Below, piece after piece: positions 48,213-57,999 of a stretch of 64,000 nucleotides of DNA. The translations under genes and the position numbers were made by a program. Position 1 is the first letter of the stretch; every line of letters begins with the position of its first letter. The DNA is from Brevibacillus_H sp041920465 (GTDB lineage Bacteria > Bacillota > Bacilli > Brevibacillales > Brevibacillaceae), in assembly GCA_041920465.1 (NCBI GenBank), contig JBHGXW010000062.1, forward strand, positions 13,382 to 77,381. The letters run 5' to 3'. The notes under the pieces are model-generated. The model was not told the DNA's origin. It did not search any database and worked only from the letters and a program-made list of their open reading frames with translations.

Positions 48213-50471
48213 TTAGTTCGGGAATTTGTTTTCTTCCAACTCTCTGCGTTTCTCAATGAAACGATAGAAGGCAACAGCGGCATCAGCGCGGGAAACCGAA
48301 GCTTTCGGTTTAAATTGATTTTTCTCGCCTGTCATGATGCCAAGTGCAGTGACAATGGCAATGGCACCGCGATGCTTGGAGTTATTTACATCGGTCAATT
48401 TGGTCTCGAACAGAGATTGATAGGAAGCCAGCTTCTTGTAGCCGAGCGCACGAACGATCATATCAGCCAGTTCTTCCTTGGTAATTTGTTCGTCCGGCTT
48501 CAGTGTCGGCGAAGTCTTATCAAGGATTCCCAGGTTAACAGCGGTTTCCACCGAGGCAAAGTAACGGGAACCAGCCGCAACGTCAGAGTAGGAAGCTTTA
48601 CGGCTGGACAACCAATCAGGATAGAAACGTCCCTGATTCAAGGAAATCATCAGCATGTCGATCATTTCCCCGCGAGTAATCGGACGGTCCGGCATAATCT
48701 TGCCGTCGATCAGCGAAACCGCGTCGTATTCGTACATCAGGCCAAGTTCTTTGGCAGCAGGATGATTTTTCAAATCGGACGGCTCTGAACGGTGCAGATT
48801 CGCCAATTTCCCGTTCGCCTGATTTTTCCATTCGCCTGTTACCGCGTCATACACATATGGTTGATCAAACGGCGTTAATGTCATCCGGTAAACCAGTTTG
48901 GCCGTTCTTTCCGAAATCTCACCCGCTTTCTCCATCACGGGATCGTTGATTGGTGGAAGCACGTAGATTAAATCGGCATCGCTTTCTTTCATGTAGGCTT
49001 CAAGAGCCTGCTCAGCGGACTTGTGATCCGGAATTTTATCCGGATAGGTTTCCTTGCCGATATTGATATAGTAGTAGAGAACCTCACCGGTATTCATGTC
49101 GATCGAGATGTTGGCATCTCCGGATGCGGCAGGGACGCCTTGTACCAAGCGTTTGAACGAGAAGAACATCCGTCCTTGCTCGGCCTGGTATTTGGATTCG
49201 TCCGTCATGGAATCGACCAAGTAGAAGGAGGAAGCGAGAGTAGGCGAAAATTTGCGCATGAACTCCATTGCTTTTTCTTGACCCTGTTCCTTGGTGAATT
49301 TCGGTTTTTCTATGGCTGCAGGATTGTATCTTTTTTCATTCGAGTAGTTGAGTACATCGCCGTTTTGTCCGTCAATGGAAATGAACAGGTACCGCCCATC
49401 CTTCGTTTTGTCTTTCTTTTCGAACTGCAGATCCCAGACAGGACGTCCGCCGCGATAATCGTTTTCGTTGTAGTTGGCTCCCTGAAGCTGGTAGCCGGAA
49501 AGATCAAACAGCTTGTTCGCGTAGCTGACCGCACTGTCTTGATCAAGCGGTTCTCCTTTGTGAAGCGGTTCGAGCGGTTTCTCGCTGACAGGAACAGGAG
49601 CTGTCTCGTCTTTTAAATCATTTAAGCCCATTGTGAGCGGTTTTTTGGTTGCCGCATCGAGATAGAAAGTAAATGGGTTGAGATAGGCAAGGAGAGGGGG
49701 ATCTTGGTCTCCTGGCTTCATTTTTTCCCAAGGAATGATGAAGCTTAACTTGGGAACAGCAGCCTTGCGGAAAGCTTCAAGCGCTTCGTCCCGGGAGACG
49801 GGCTTGCTTTCTTCAAATTTGATCTTATCGTTCCAGTTTAATTGGTAGTTGAAGATTTTGCCGCTGCCGTCAACCGAAATATCGATGCCATTATCCGCAA
49901 ACGGCACGTTGTTCACCATTCGCACAAAACGGAAGAAATGAACGACATTGGTGCCAAGCGGAGTCTTGGGAACCGGGACATCCTTAGTGTAGAGTTGAAC
50001 ATCTTTGGCCCGGATGGGAGCAACTTTGGCAATGAAGTCGCTGGCGATCTTTTGGGCTGCATCTCGAGATATCACTTTGTTGACTGGGGCGGATTGCATA
50101 GGACTATAGGAGGAGTAGGATGTTAGTTCACCGGTATCCGCATGAATGGCAACATAGATGGAGGATACTCCGTAGTCAGGATTGGCGCTTTTCTTCACCC
50201 AGTTAAACGACCATTCCGGAAAAGGGCGCCACTTGTCAGCTGCTCGAAAAGAAGTGTTGTCCAGTTGATAGTCATCTGGAATGGAGAACAGTTTTTTAGC
50301 CTGGTCTAATGCTTGCTCTTTCGATAATTTCACGTCAGCAGGAGCGGCTGCAACCGCAATTGCTTTGGTTACGGCGGAAGTAGAATAGGAATTTGCCAAG
50401 GCAGGTGTTATTGGAAATAAAAGAGATGCCGATAAAACCAGCAAGCTTGAGTTTTTAAGCATTCGCTTCAT
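48213..50471 (-). CDS. Secreted S-layer homology protein with YcdB/YcdC-type repeats
   Basis: 752 residues from ATG at 50469-50471, which has AAGGGGG upstream; the longer frame lacks a site. A signal peptide (KRMLKNSSLLVLSASLLFPITPALA) is followed by two PepSY/YcdB-like modules (about 30-290 and 300-560) with repeated ...SFNWVKKSANPDYGVSSIYVAI... style strands. Three SLH motifs end the protein (about 590-750, with ITRGEMIDMLM, SYSDVAAGSRYFASVETAVNLGI, LTDVNNSKHRGAIAIVTALGIMTG). SLH domains bind pyruvylated wall polymer, so it sits on the cell surface. The ligand or enzyme role is unknown. Confidence 0.88.
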   Translation of the reverse strand: MKRMLKNSSLLVLSASLLFPITPALANSYSTSAVTKAIAVAAAPADVKLSKEQALDQAKKLFSIPDDYQLDNTSFRAADKWRPFPEWSFNWVKKSANPDYGVSSIYVAIHADTGELTSYSSYSPMQSAPVNKVISRDAAQKIASDFIAKVAPIRAKDVQLYTKDVPVPKTPLGTNVVHFFRFVRMVNNVPFADNGIDISVDGSGKIFNYQLNWNDKIKFEESKPVSRDEALEAFRKAAVPKLSFIIPWEKMKPGDQDPPLLAYLNPFTFYLDAATKKPLTMGLNDLKDETAPVPVSEKPLEPLHKGEPLDQDSAVSYANKLFDLSGYQLQGANYNENDYRGGRPVWDLQFEKKDKTKDGRYLFISIDGQNGDVLNYSNEKRYNPAAIEKPKFTKEQGQEKAMEFMRKFSPTLASSFYLVDSMTDESKYQAEQGRMFFSFKRLVQGVPAASGDANISIDMNTGEVLYYYINIGKETYPDKIPDHKSAEQALEAYMKESDADLIYVLPPINDPVMEKAGEISERTAKLVYRMTLTPFDQPYVYDAVTGEWKNQANGKLANLHRSEPSDLKNHPAAKELGLMYEYDAVSLIDGKIMPDRPITRGEMIDMLMISLNQGRFYPDWLSSRKASYSDVAAGSRYFASVETAVNLGILDKTSPTLKPDEQITKEELADMIVRALGYKKLASYQSLFETKLTDVNNSKHRGAIAIVTALGIMTGEKNQFKPKASVSRADAAVAFYRFIEKRRELEENKFPN

Positions 50472-50659
50472 ACAAAATGCCCCCTTGATTAGCCTTACTG
50501 TCATGTAAGACGAGGAAGGGGATGGCAACGTTTCAATATTTTTTTTTACAAAATAATCAGAAAAGCGAATATGCCCGGCAAAGATTATAGCGTGATATCT
50601 TTCAATCCTATATAATAGATACCAAGTATGGTTCAGAATGAATTGGGAAGGAGCCGCTG

Positions 50660-51256
50660 ATGGAAACGATTCTTTATTTCATTCGGCACGGTGAAACAGA
50701 ATGGAACAAGCTCCGCAGAATACAGGGACATAGTGATATAGACCTAAATTCACTTGGCTTGGAACAGGCAGAGCGTTTGGCTGTTCACTTCGCTAACCAT
50801 CCCTTTACCGCAGTTTATGCCAGCGATCTGAAACGGGCTCTCAATACGGCCCAAAAATTGGCGGGACGCGTCAACGCCCCTCTTCACACACTGGAAGCGC
50901 TTCGTGAACGGTGCTACGGAGAGTGGGAAGGACTTACGATAGAGGAAATTAGAACTAGATTCTCTTATCCGGCTTTAGATGAGACGGTTTATGGAATAGA
51001 AGCGTTTGAGGCCATGCAGCAGCGTGCGCATCAATGTTTGTCTGAACTGGCAGAAAAGCATCTGGGAGAAACCATAGCCGCCGTCAGCCACGGTGGGCTC
51101 ATCAATGCTTTTTTACACTATGTGACGAATGGTGAACAAGGAACGGGGATTACTCGCATCGACAATACAGGAGTCAGTGTATTCGGTTATCGGAACGGCT
51201 GTTGGGAAGTTCTTACAGTAAACGAAATTGACCATTTACAGAACGGAATAAAATGA
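50660..51256 (+). CDS. Histidine phosphatase (phosphoglycerate mutase-like)
   Basis: 198 residues. Catalytic RHGETEWN motif at residues 9-16 and the second His in AAVSHGGLINAFL. ERCYGEWEGLT is typical of the cobC/PhoE/YhfR branch. It is a cytosolic phosphatase of unknown substrate (alpha-ribazole phosphate, broad phosphomonoesters or similar). A TATAAT lies near 50610. The ATG follows GGAAGGAG. Its stop lies next to the diguanylate cyclase frame, so the two are co-expressed. Confidence 0.87.
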   Translation: METILYFIRHGETEWNKLRRIQGHSDIDLNSLGLEQAERLAVHFANHPFTAVYASDLKRALNTAQKLAGRVNAPLHTLEALRERCYGEWEGLTIEEIRTRFSYPALDETVYGIEAFEAMQQRAHQCLSELAEKHLGETIAAVSHGGLINAFLHYVTNGEQGTGITRIDNTGVSVFGYRNGCWEVLTVNEIDHLQNGIK

Positions 51257-51285
51257 CACCACCAGAAAGAGAAGAGGGAGTTTTC

Positions 51286-53541
51286 GTGGCGACCAATCGG
51301 CAAATGTTGGGGAAATTAGAGACAGTTTTCATGTATATGGCTCACTTTTTTTTGTCCTCTTGGCCAGAAAATCGCCCTGGTATTCTCTTTTTAACAGACA
51401 GTTCCGGGTTGCTTTTGAAGAAGTTCCCTTTGCAAATGAAGCAAATCTGGAACTCTGCATATGTAGAAGAGAGCTTGACACAGACGAATCCGTTAATCCG
51501 GCGAGCGATTGAGACGGGCAATACAGCGGTGGGCGAGAAGAACGAAGATAACCAGTCTTTTGTATGGGCGGTCATCCCGTTAAAGGAAAATGATGGAAAA
51601 TTACGAGCGACCATCGGATTGGTTGTTCCGAAAGAAGCTGTAGATTTTGACATGTCTTCCTTTACAAGAGGATTGGTGCCGCTTGTTCAAATGGGCTACG
51701 ATGCCTATATTCATCATGCCACAAGCGAGATCGTGATGAATGCCAACAAGCATGAACGCACCAAGGATCTTATGCAAAGCGTGATCGACCAGATTTACGA
51801 GATTGTGGACAAAGGCACTTGTCACGCGGTTCGGCTGGATGAGCAGGGAATGTTCATTCCTCAGGATCGGATTACGGCCAAACAATTGACGGAAAATATG
51901 AATCTCTTGGTAGAGGTCATTAGCCGTTTTACAAATCAGCGGATAGAGCCGATGACCTTAGACGGCAATCGCGTGGTTATTTTTCCGGTTTATTGTGAAG
52001 GAAAACCGCTTGTCGCATTGCTTTTGCAGGTGACGGAAGCCAACCCGGAGATCTTCTACGATGAGCGGGATGTGGCTTTCTTGCAAGAAGTGGGGGAAAA
52101 AATCAGCTACGCAATTTTAAGAGCCAGCATTTCTGACGAGATCAAAATGGAAGCCCGCAAGAAGGATTTGCTTTATGAATTGACCAAGAAAATTCAGGCT
52201 TCGATTGATGTAAATGACGTTCTGGCAGAGATTATCAAAAGCATCAAACAATTATACCCATTCTTTGAAGTCGATCTGTATCTGACGGTGGATACCAATA
52301 CCACGCTGCCCGTCAAGCAGCTCTCTTTTCACCACGGAGACAGCGACTTTAGCAGTCGGGCTTACCTGGAAGGAATCCTTGTCGTGGGCCAACAGCAGGT
52401 AGAAGAGCAGATGGTTACCGTTGTGGCGGCTCCGCTTTTAGGCAAGCAGGGGATTTATGGAGTGTTGCAGTTGACTGCCAGGGAAATCGTCAATATTACG
52501 ATCAATGAGACGGATTATATCTCCATTTTGGCAGAGACGGCGGGCACGGCTTTTGAGAATGCGCAGCTTTACCAACAATCCCGCAATTTAATTCGTGAAC
52601 TTCGCTTGATTAATGAAATGGCTCAGCAATTGAATCGCAGCCTAAATCTGGAAGAGATTTTGCATTTCGTGACCAAAATGCTGCTGGAGACTTTTGAAGC
52701 GGAATACTGCGCTATTCTGCGCAAAGCAAACGACGAAGATTCTCTTCTGGTACTGTCATCCTCTGACCCTGCTCATACAAGCAAGCTTGTCAGTTGCAAC
52801 GAGCGGCCGATAGCCGATATTTTGCAGGATAAACAAGCAGTGATTCTTGCGCACGCAAGCACAGACATTATGCCGTTCTCGCTGGTGCCGTTTTCTTCGT
52901 TTATGGGGGTTCCGCTTTTGCGTGAATCAGAAGTGATCGGTGTACTGCTTGTAGCCGATTCACGACGCCACTATTTCAGCTTTGACGATTTTAAGCTGTT
53001 GGAGATATTCGGGCAGCATACCAGCCTTGCCATCACCAACGCCATGCTTCACAATGAAGTGGAACGCATGGTCATTACCGATAATTTGACTGGTTTATAT
53101 GCCCGCCGTTATTTAAACGAAAGGGTCAAGCTCTCTCTGGAAAAGGACACTTTCGGCTCTTTGATTCTCATTGATATTGATTTCTTTAAGAAAATAAACG
53201 ACACTTTCGGGCATCAGGTGGGTGACGAAGTGCTCATTCAGGTATCCTCGCTGATCAGGCAGAGCATTCGCGAAACGGACATCGCTGCACGCTGGGGCGG
53301 AGAGGAATTGGCGATTTACCTGCCAAAAGTAGATATCCAATTTGCCACGAACATTGCGGAGAGAATCAGAACGCTTGTGGAGAGGGAGACCAATCCGAAG
53401 GTGACCATTTCGGTCGGTGTGGCGAAATGGGAGAAGGGCAGGACGAACGAGCTTAGCGTCGAGACACTGTTCAACCACGCTGACATCGCGCTCTACGAAG
53501 CGAAGAACCAAGGCAGAAACCAGGTTATATTGGCTCGCTGA
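51286..53541 (+). CDS. GAF-domain diguanylate cyclase (GGDEF)
   Basis: About 751 residues. GTG at 51286 has GAGGGAG 5 nt upstream; ATG at 51253, overlapping the previous stop, is the alternative. Predicted GAF-like domains lie at about 165-280, 300-430 and 450-590. A C-terminal GGDEF domain follows: DNLTGLYARRYLNER, IDIDFFKKINDTFGHQVGDEVL, and the active site RWGGEEL. An RETD sequence five residues before it fits the product-inhibition I-site. It should make cyclic di-GMP. In B. subtilis the GAF-GGDEF gene dgcP (ytrP) lies at the same place near rpsD. Confidence 0.9.
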   Translation: MATNRQMLGKLETVFMYMAHFFLSSWPENRPGILFLTDSSGLLLKKFPLQMKQIWNSAYVEESLTQTNPLIRRAIETGNTAVGEKNEDNQSFVWAVIPLKENDGKLRATIGLVVPKEAVDFDMSSFTRGLVPLVQMGYDAYIHHATSEIVMNANKHERTKDLMQSVIDQIYEIVDKGTCHAVRLDEQGMFIPQDRITAKQLTENMNLLVEVISRFTNQRIEPMTLDGNRVVIFPVYCEGKPLVALLLQVTEANPEIFYDERDVAFLQEVGEKISYAILRASISDEIKMEARKKDLLYELTKKIQASIDVNDVLAEIIKSIKQLYPFFEVDLYLTVDTNTTLPVKQLSFHHGDSDFSSRAYLEGILVVGQQQVEEQMVTVVAAPLLGKQGIYGVLQLTAREIVNITINETDYISILAETAGTAFENAQLYQQSRNLIRELRLINEMAQQLNRSLNLEEILHFVTKMLLETFEAEYCAILRKANDEDSLLVLSSSDPAHTSKLVSCNERPIADILQDKQAVILAHASTDIMPFSLVPFSSFMGVPLLRESEVIGVLLVADSRRHYFSFDDFKLLEIFGQHTSLAITNAMLHNEVERMVITDNLTGLYARRYLNERVKLSLEKDTFGSLILIDIDFFKKINDTFGHQVGDEVLIQVSSLIRQSIRETDIAARWGGEELAIYLPKVDIQFATNIAERIRTLVERETNPKVTISVGVAKWEKGRTNELSVETLFNHADIALYEAKNQGRNQVILAR

Positions 53542-53674
53542 TATTTGTATCTCATATCACGGTTAAGTGTTATGGGACTTTTTTTTTTGACAGGTTCAAC
53601 GACTTCTAACAAAAGACAAAATACCTTGAGTATGGTAAACTTTAGGGAACACATCGGTTAGGAGGAGGGAGAAC

Positions 53675-54676
53675 ATGAACCTGCAATCTAACGTATGGAC
53701 ACCAAAAACGGGTGAAGTAGCCCGGGGCGTATATTTAATTGAGATTCCAACGCCTTTTTCAGTCGGATCGGTCAATATTTATGTAATAGAGGGAGAAAAG
53801 CTGACGCTGGTGGACGTGGGACCGCTGACTCCTGAATCGTGGAATGCGCTTGTTACCGGAATGAAACGAATCGGCTTTCATTTGCGTGATATTGAACAGA
53901 TCATTCTCACCCATCACCACGTTGACCACTGCGGCTTGCTGGAGAAAGTGCGCCAGGAGACGAATGCCAAAACGTTCGCCCACCCGCTGGCTGTCCCGTA
54001 CGTGGAGCTGGACCCGGCTTTCATGGCTTTTCACGATCAATTTTTCTTGAAGCATTACCGCCAGAGCGGTGTACCCGAAGCGATGCTGTCGGTTATTCAG
54101 AAGTTTCACAAACTGATGCTGACCTTCTCTGAACAAAGCAAAATTGACGGCTTGTTGAAGCACCAGGAAGCGGTGCCGGGCCTTTCGGAATGGCAAGTTC
54201 TTTATACGCCGGGGCATTCGCAAAGCCACTTGTCGCTGTATCGGGCAGCGGATCGCGTAATGGTGGCAGGCGATCACATTATCAAGCATATTTCCTCCAA
54301 TGCGTTTATTGAACCGCCGCGAGACCAGTCATCCGAGCGGCCGCTTACGCTAGTTCAGTACCGCACTGCGCTGCAAATGTGCGCCGATATGGATATCGAT
54401 TTGATTTTGTCGGGTCACGGCGAAATCGTCACCAACCACCGCGAACTGATTGCGCAGCGGCTGCAAAAAAACTGGGAACGCTCCGATAACTTGAAAAACT
54501 TCTTGCGGGACGGAGAAAAAACGGCGTTCGAGCTAACCGCACTCCTGTTTCCAACGCTGTATCAGAAGGAATTGCCGCTTACTCTCTCAGAGACATTGGG
54601 TCATCTTGACCTCTTGCGAATCCTGCATCAGGTGGAAGTGAAAGAACGTTCCGGCGTAAACTATTATTCGTTATAA
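53675..54676 (+). CDS. MBL-fold metallo-hydrolase
   Basis: 333 residues. The metal-binding motif THHHVDHCG (HxHxDH type) lies near residue 87. Further ligands are likely in YTPGHSQSHLSLY and AGDHIIKH, and GHGEIV lies near residue 248. This looks like the glyoxalase II/RNase Z-like branch with a C-terminal helical domain (about 265-333), and the substrate is unknown. AGGAGGAGGGAG lies before the ATG. The lipoprotein gene starts 63 nt downstream. Confidence 0.87.
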   Translation: MNLQSNVWTPKTGEVARGVYLIEIPTPFSVGSVNIYVIEGEKLTLVDVGPLTPESWNALVTGMKRIGFHLRDIEQIILTHHHVDHCGLLEKVRQETNAKTFAHPLAVPYVELDPAFMAFHDQFFLKHYRQSGVPEAMLSVIQKFHKLMLTFSEQSKIDGLLKHQEAVPGLSEWQVLYTPGHSQSHLSLYRAADRVMVAGDHIIKHISSNAFIEPPRDQSSERPLTLVQYRTALQMCADMDIDLILSGHGEIVTNHRELIAQRLQKNWERSDNLKNFLRDGEKTAFELTALLFPTLYQKELPLTLSETLGHLDLLRILHQVEVKERSGVNYYSL

Positions 54677-54739
54677 AAAGTGGAATAAGCGTACCTCTCC
54701 TTGGAAATTCTAACAGAAGAGGAAAAGGAGGGAAACGCG

Positions 54740-55594
54740 ATGAGGCAGATTCGTGGGGGGCTGTTGGTTGCTCTTGCCCTGCTGTTGCTTACGGGCTGTA
54801 ATGCGAGAGACAACAAAGCGGATGCGGAAGTGAAATACGCGACCGTGCGTGATCATTTCCTTGGTCAGCATGGATACTCATTTTACGGCCAAACCAAGCT
54901 GGTAACCGGCAGTACAACAAACAGCAATCTTGTCAATTATTCCGGTGTTGTGCAAGGCAAGGATGTCTATCTGGATGTAAGACTTTCGTATCCGGAGGGA
55001 AAACGGGTGACAACCATGTCGATTCTGTCAAGGGGGCCGGAATTGTTTGCCCGGGTAAACAACGGCAAAGGCTGGATTCCCGTTCATGGTCAGGATTTTT
55101 CCATCCGTCAGGAATTTGAAAACTGGAACCCGATTCAAAATGTTCAACAGATGGATCAAATGCGCGCAAAAGTGCTGCCGCTTAGGGACCGGGATACGGA
55201 CGACAATCTGGAAGGCGTGCGGGTGCTGCTTGATTCGGGCAAGCTGAAAAGCTGGCTGAGAGACCAGATTCACCGTCAGCAAAGCATGTCAACAGAGTCC
55301 GTGCACATGCCCAAAATGAAGATGGCACTCAGTTTGTCCGAACATCCACACCGCTTGGGCAAGGCGCAAATTCAGTCCGTTCAGGAGACAAATTCACTGG
55401 AAAACATGATTGACAACATGGAACTGGAAGCGGAATACACGTTGTTTTACGACAAGGTGAAGATGCTCCCTACCAAAATGACCATGGCGATTCGCTCTCA
55501 GTACGTATACGGCAACCAAAACGTCGTGGAGCATTCGGAAATAGAGACCTTCTTTCGCGATTATGGAAGATCAGCGCGTCTCCCTACACCCTGA
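54740..55594 (+). CDS. Hypothetical lipoprotein
   Basis: 284 residues from ATG at 54740 with AAAAGGAGGG upstream. The signal peptide ends in lipobox LLTGC, so the mature protein is lipid-anchored outside the membrane. The rest is mixed strand and helix, reminiscent of LppX/LolA-like or DUF lipoproteins (VVQGKDVYLDVRLSYPEGKRVTTMSILSRG...). No known family is claimed. It probably follows the MBL gene in one transcript and ends at a shared terminator. Confidence 0.75.
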   Translation: MRQIRGGLLVALALLLLTGCNARDNKADAEVKYATVRDHFLGQHGYSFYGQTKLVTGSTTNSNLVNYSGVVQGKDVYLDVRLSYPEGKRVTTMSILSRGPELFARVNNGKGWIPVHGQDFSIRQEFENWNPIQNVQQMDQMRAKVLPLRDRDTDDNLEGVRVLLDSGKLKSWLRDQIHRQQSMSTESVHMPKMKMALSLSEHPHRLGKAQIQSVQETNSLENMIDNMELEAEYTLFYDKVKMLPTKMTMAIRSQYVYGNQNVVEHSEIETFFRDYGRSARLPTP

Positions 55595-55612
55595 TCGGTT
55601 CAACTGCGTAAT

Positions 55613-55650
55613 AAAAGCGTTCCCTTATGCCTTCCGGGAACGCTTTTGAT
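55613..55650. terminator. Bidirectional terminator
   Basis: AAAAGCGTTCCC-N11-GGGAACGCTTTT. The stem overlaps the last codons of the convergent endonuclease-like gene. Confidence 0.88.
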
Positions 55651-56479
55651 ATTGCGGCAAGTTTTTGTGGTTTGAAATTTTCAGATGGAAACAGACAGGA
55701 TTATGGTCTGAGCGGCTGTTTGTCATGGTTGTGGCGTAAGATAAAGCAAAATCGCGCGAAACAAAAATATGATCGATTCCTCTGTTTGCTTTCCCTTCAA
55801 TTGTCACGATTCGCTCGTGTTGCTGAAAGAGGGGATCGATAAGAAGACGGCGAAGCGGAACCAGCAGCGGATCATCTTGGTCTGTGTTGAAATCGCCAAG
55901 CAAGATGGTGGCATGCCGGGGTTCTTCTTTCTTCAGATAGGAATATAAAGTTTGTAACTGTTTTTTTCGTTCGGAATGCGCCAGCCCGAGATGAGTGGCA
56001 AATACGGTTAACGGTTGGCCGCCCATGTCAATCTCTACCCGCATCACGCCGCGCGGTTCAAAGCGGGACGGGAGTTTAAATGATTGAACAGAATTGATCT
56101 TGTATTTGCTTAGGACAGCGTTGCCGAATTGGCCGATGACGAAATCAACGGTGGGTGAAAAGGCGTAATTCATTTTCAGCAGATGGGCAAGTTCTTCGGT
56201 CTGATGGACGAATCCGGAACGCGGAAGTCCTTCGTCCACTTCCTGCAAGGCGATGATGTCCGGCTGAATCTGCTGCAATTCTTGCGCGATGGCCTCCACG
56301 TCGGCAATTCCGGTTTCATCCCGGCAGCCGCGAATGTTGTAGGTGACGGCGGTCAGCGAGCTTACGTCTTTTTTGGTATACAGATTTTGCGTCTGGACGG
56401 CCTGAGAAGGGTTTGAAAGAGTGGAAAGCAAGGTTAAACTGACCAATAAGGCAAATGCTATTACGATATATTTTCGCAT
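55625..56479 (-). CDS. Secreted endonuclease/exonuclease/phosphatase family protein
   Basis: 284 residues with a signal peptide (KYIVIAFALLVSLTLLSTLSNPSQA). EEP fold: TYNIRGC near residue 45, IIALQEVDEG with a metal-binding Glu, TVFATHLGLAH, LLGDFNTDQDDPL and the terminal SDHNPVCFHL with catalytic Asp-His. It could be a phosphodiesterase, DNase or sphingomyelinase-like enzyme acting outside the cell. The start ATG is at 56477-56479 with GGGGGAGAT before it. Monocistronic. Confidence 0.87.
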   Translation of the reverse strand: MRKYIVIAFALLVSLTLLSTLSNPSQAVQTQNLYTKKDVSSLTAVTYNIRGCRDETGIADVEAIAQELQQIQPDIIALQEVDEGLPRSGFVHQTEELAHLLKMNYAFSPTVDFVIGQFGNAVLSKYKINSVQSFKLPSRFEPRGVMRVEIDMGGQPLTVFATHLGLAHSERKKQLQTLYSYLKKEEPRHATILLGDFNTDQDDPLLVPLRRLLIDPLFQQHERIVTIEGKANRGIDHIFVSRDFALSYATTMTNSRSDHNPVCFHLKISNHKNLPQYQKRSRKA

Positions 56480-56631
56480 ATCTCCCCCTGTTCTCCCCAG
56501 TTTTTATTTTACATGGCGGAGATTGACGAGGAATACAGGTAAACATTGTCGAAAATACCAGGTCAGAATGCTTTTTTTGGAAGAAATTCTGTACTATAAT
56601 GAACGAGATATAATACTCCGGGGGTGACCGG

Positions 56632-57354
56632 GTGAAGAAAGCTGCCGTAGTCCTGCTGGCTGTAGTCGGCATTATACTTTTGTTAACCCAAACGAAGTTA
56701 GGAACTCTGCTCCGGACCGGTAATATTGAGCAGATTGGTGAATATATTCATTCATTTGGTCTTTTGGCCATTTTGATCAGCGGAACCATCATTGTCCTGC
56801 AAACTTTTTTTCCGTTTGTTCCCTTTTTTCTGCTGGCAGGAGTTAACGTGCTGGTTTTCGGCCCGATAGGCGGCTTTATTTTGACGTGGATTGCTGCCGT
56901 GACTGGAGCTTGTCTCAATTTTTTGGTCGCCCGCTATCTTGCTTACGATTGGGCACAAGCCAAAGTAGGGAATCTGCCCTTCTTTAAAAGGTTAAACGAA
57001 CAGGCGGGGAAAAGCGGATTTCGGATTATTCTGATGGCCAGGCTGATTCCGGTCATCCCCTCCAGTGTAATCAATACAGCGGCGGGTTTGACCGCTATTT
57101 CCTTTGCGCAGTTTGCCATTGCTACGCTGATTGGGAAGCTGCCGATGACGATGCTGGAAGCCATCGTCGGACATGACATCTTTAATTTTTCCGAACATAA
57201 GGTACGTTTCTTTGTGGTGTTGGGATTGTTGGGACTTATGATGTGGGGAGGCTCAGCTCTGGGCAAAGCCTACGAAAATCGGGAAGAATCCGCCAAGCGG
57301 CACCTTATGGGGAGGGACAATCCTGATGCAGTGGGAGAAGGAAGCAAGGAGTAA
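56632..57354 (+). CDS. TVP38/TMEM64 (DedA-like) membrane protein
   Basis: 240 residues with about six membrane segments. The family block GGFILTWIAAVTGACLNFLVARYLAYDWAQ and the Arg-Pro segment MARLIPVIPSSVINTAAGLTAISFAQF define the SNARE-associated/DedA superfamily, implicated in lipid flipping and membrane homeostasis. The GTG start follows GGGGGTGACC. The end overlaps the TetR gene by 29 nt, so the two are co-transcribed. Confidence 0.88.
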   Translation: MKKAAVVLLAVVGIILLLTQTKLGTLLRTGNIEQIGEYIHSFGLLAILISGTIIVLQTFFPFVPFFLLAGVNVLVFGPIGGFILTWIAAVTGACLNFLVARYLAYDWAQAKVGNLPFFKRLNEQAGKSGFRIILMARLIPVIPSSVINTAAGLTAISFAQFAIATLIGKLPMTMLEAIVGHDIFNFSEHKVRFFVVLGLLGLMMWGGSALGKAYENREESAKRHLMGRDNPDAVGEGSKE

Positions 57355-57976
57355 GACGGAGCGCACCAGGATGCGAATATTGACCGCTGCCGTCAAATTA
57401 TTTGATGCTCAAGGCTTTGATGGAACCACCGTACGCCAAATCGCCGAAGCAGCCGATGTCAATCTTGCCTTGATCTCTTATCATTTTCAGGGAAAAAAAG
57501 GCTTGCTGGAAGTTCTGATTGCCACTTACTACGAGAAGTTTTTTCAGCTGTTGGACGAGTTGCTGGCAACGGAACAATTTGCAAATTCCTTCGATAAACT
57601 GAAGCGGATGGTTCACTTGTACGTCTATTTTCAAAGAGACCATGCCGCCATCACCCGTTTGGTGCAGCGTGAGTTGAGCGTGGAATCAATGCTGGCTCGC
57701 GAAGTGATGACGGTATATATCCAACGCTGGAAGCACGGCTTTTCCACGGTAATAGAGCAAGGTATGGGAACGGGAGAGTTCGTAACGATGCCAATTGACC
57801 AAGTCATGCTGGCCATGACCAGTCTCCTTGTCTATCCTTACCTTAATCCCCAATCGGTTCGTGAAGTGTATTACCTCGAACCTAATTCCGATGAATTCTG
57901 TGAATGGTTAGTATCATCAGTCATTCAATTGATGATGTCACTGTTGTCACCACCAAGAGCAGCGCTCCGCGGGTAA
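57326..57976 (+). CDS. TetR family regulator, RefZ-like
   Basis: 216 residues. TetR helix-turn-helix at about 12-58 (RILTAAVKLFDAQGFDGTTVRQIAEAADVNLALISYHFQGKKGLLE). The C-terminal part (FQRDHAAITRLVQRELSVESMLAREVM) resembles B. subtilis RefZ (YttP), which binds chromosomal sites and inhibits FtsZ at sporulation. That identity rests on family resemblance and on position between the rpsD/dgcP region and an EzrA-like gene. The ATG has GGGAGGG 10 nt upstream, inside the previous gene. Confidence 0.75.
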   Translation: MQWEKEARSKTERTRMRILTAAVKLFDAQGFDGTTVRQIAEAADVNLALISYHFQGKKGLLEVLIATYYEKFFQLLDELLATEQFANSFDKLKRMVHLYVYFQRDHAAITRLVQRELSVESMLAREVMTVYIQRWKHGFSTVIEQGMGTGEFVTMPIDQVMLAMTSLLVYPYLNPQSVREVYYLEPNSDEFCEWLVSSVIQLMMSLLSPPRAALRG

Positions 57977-57999
57977 GATCGTAAAGGGGTTGTAAAAAC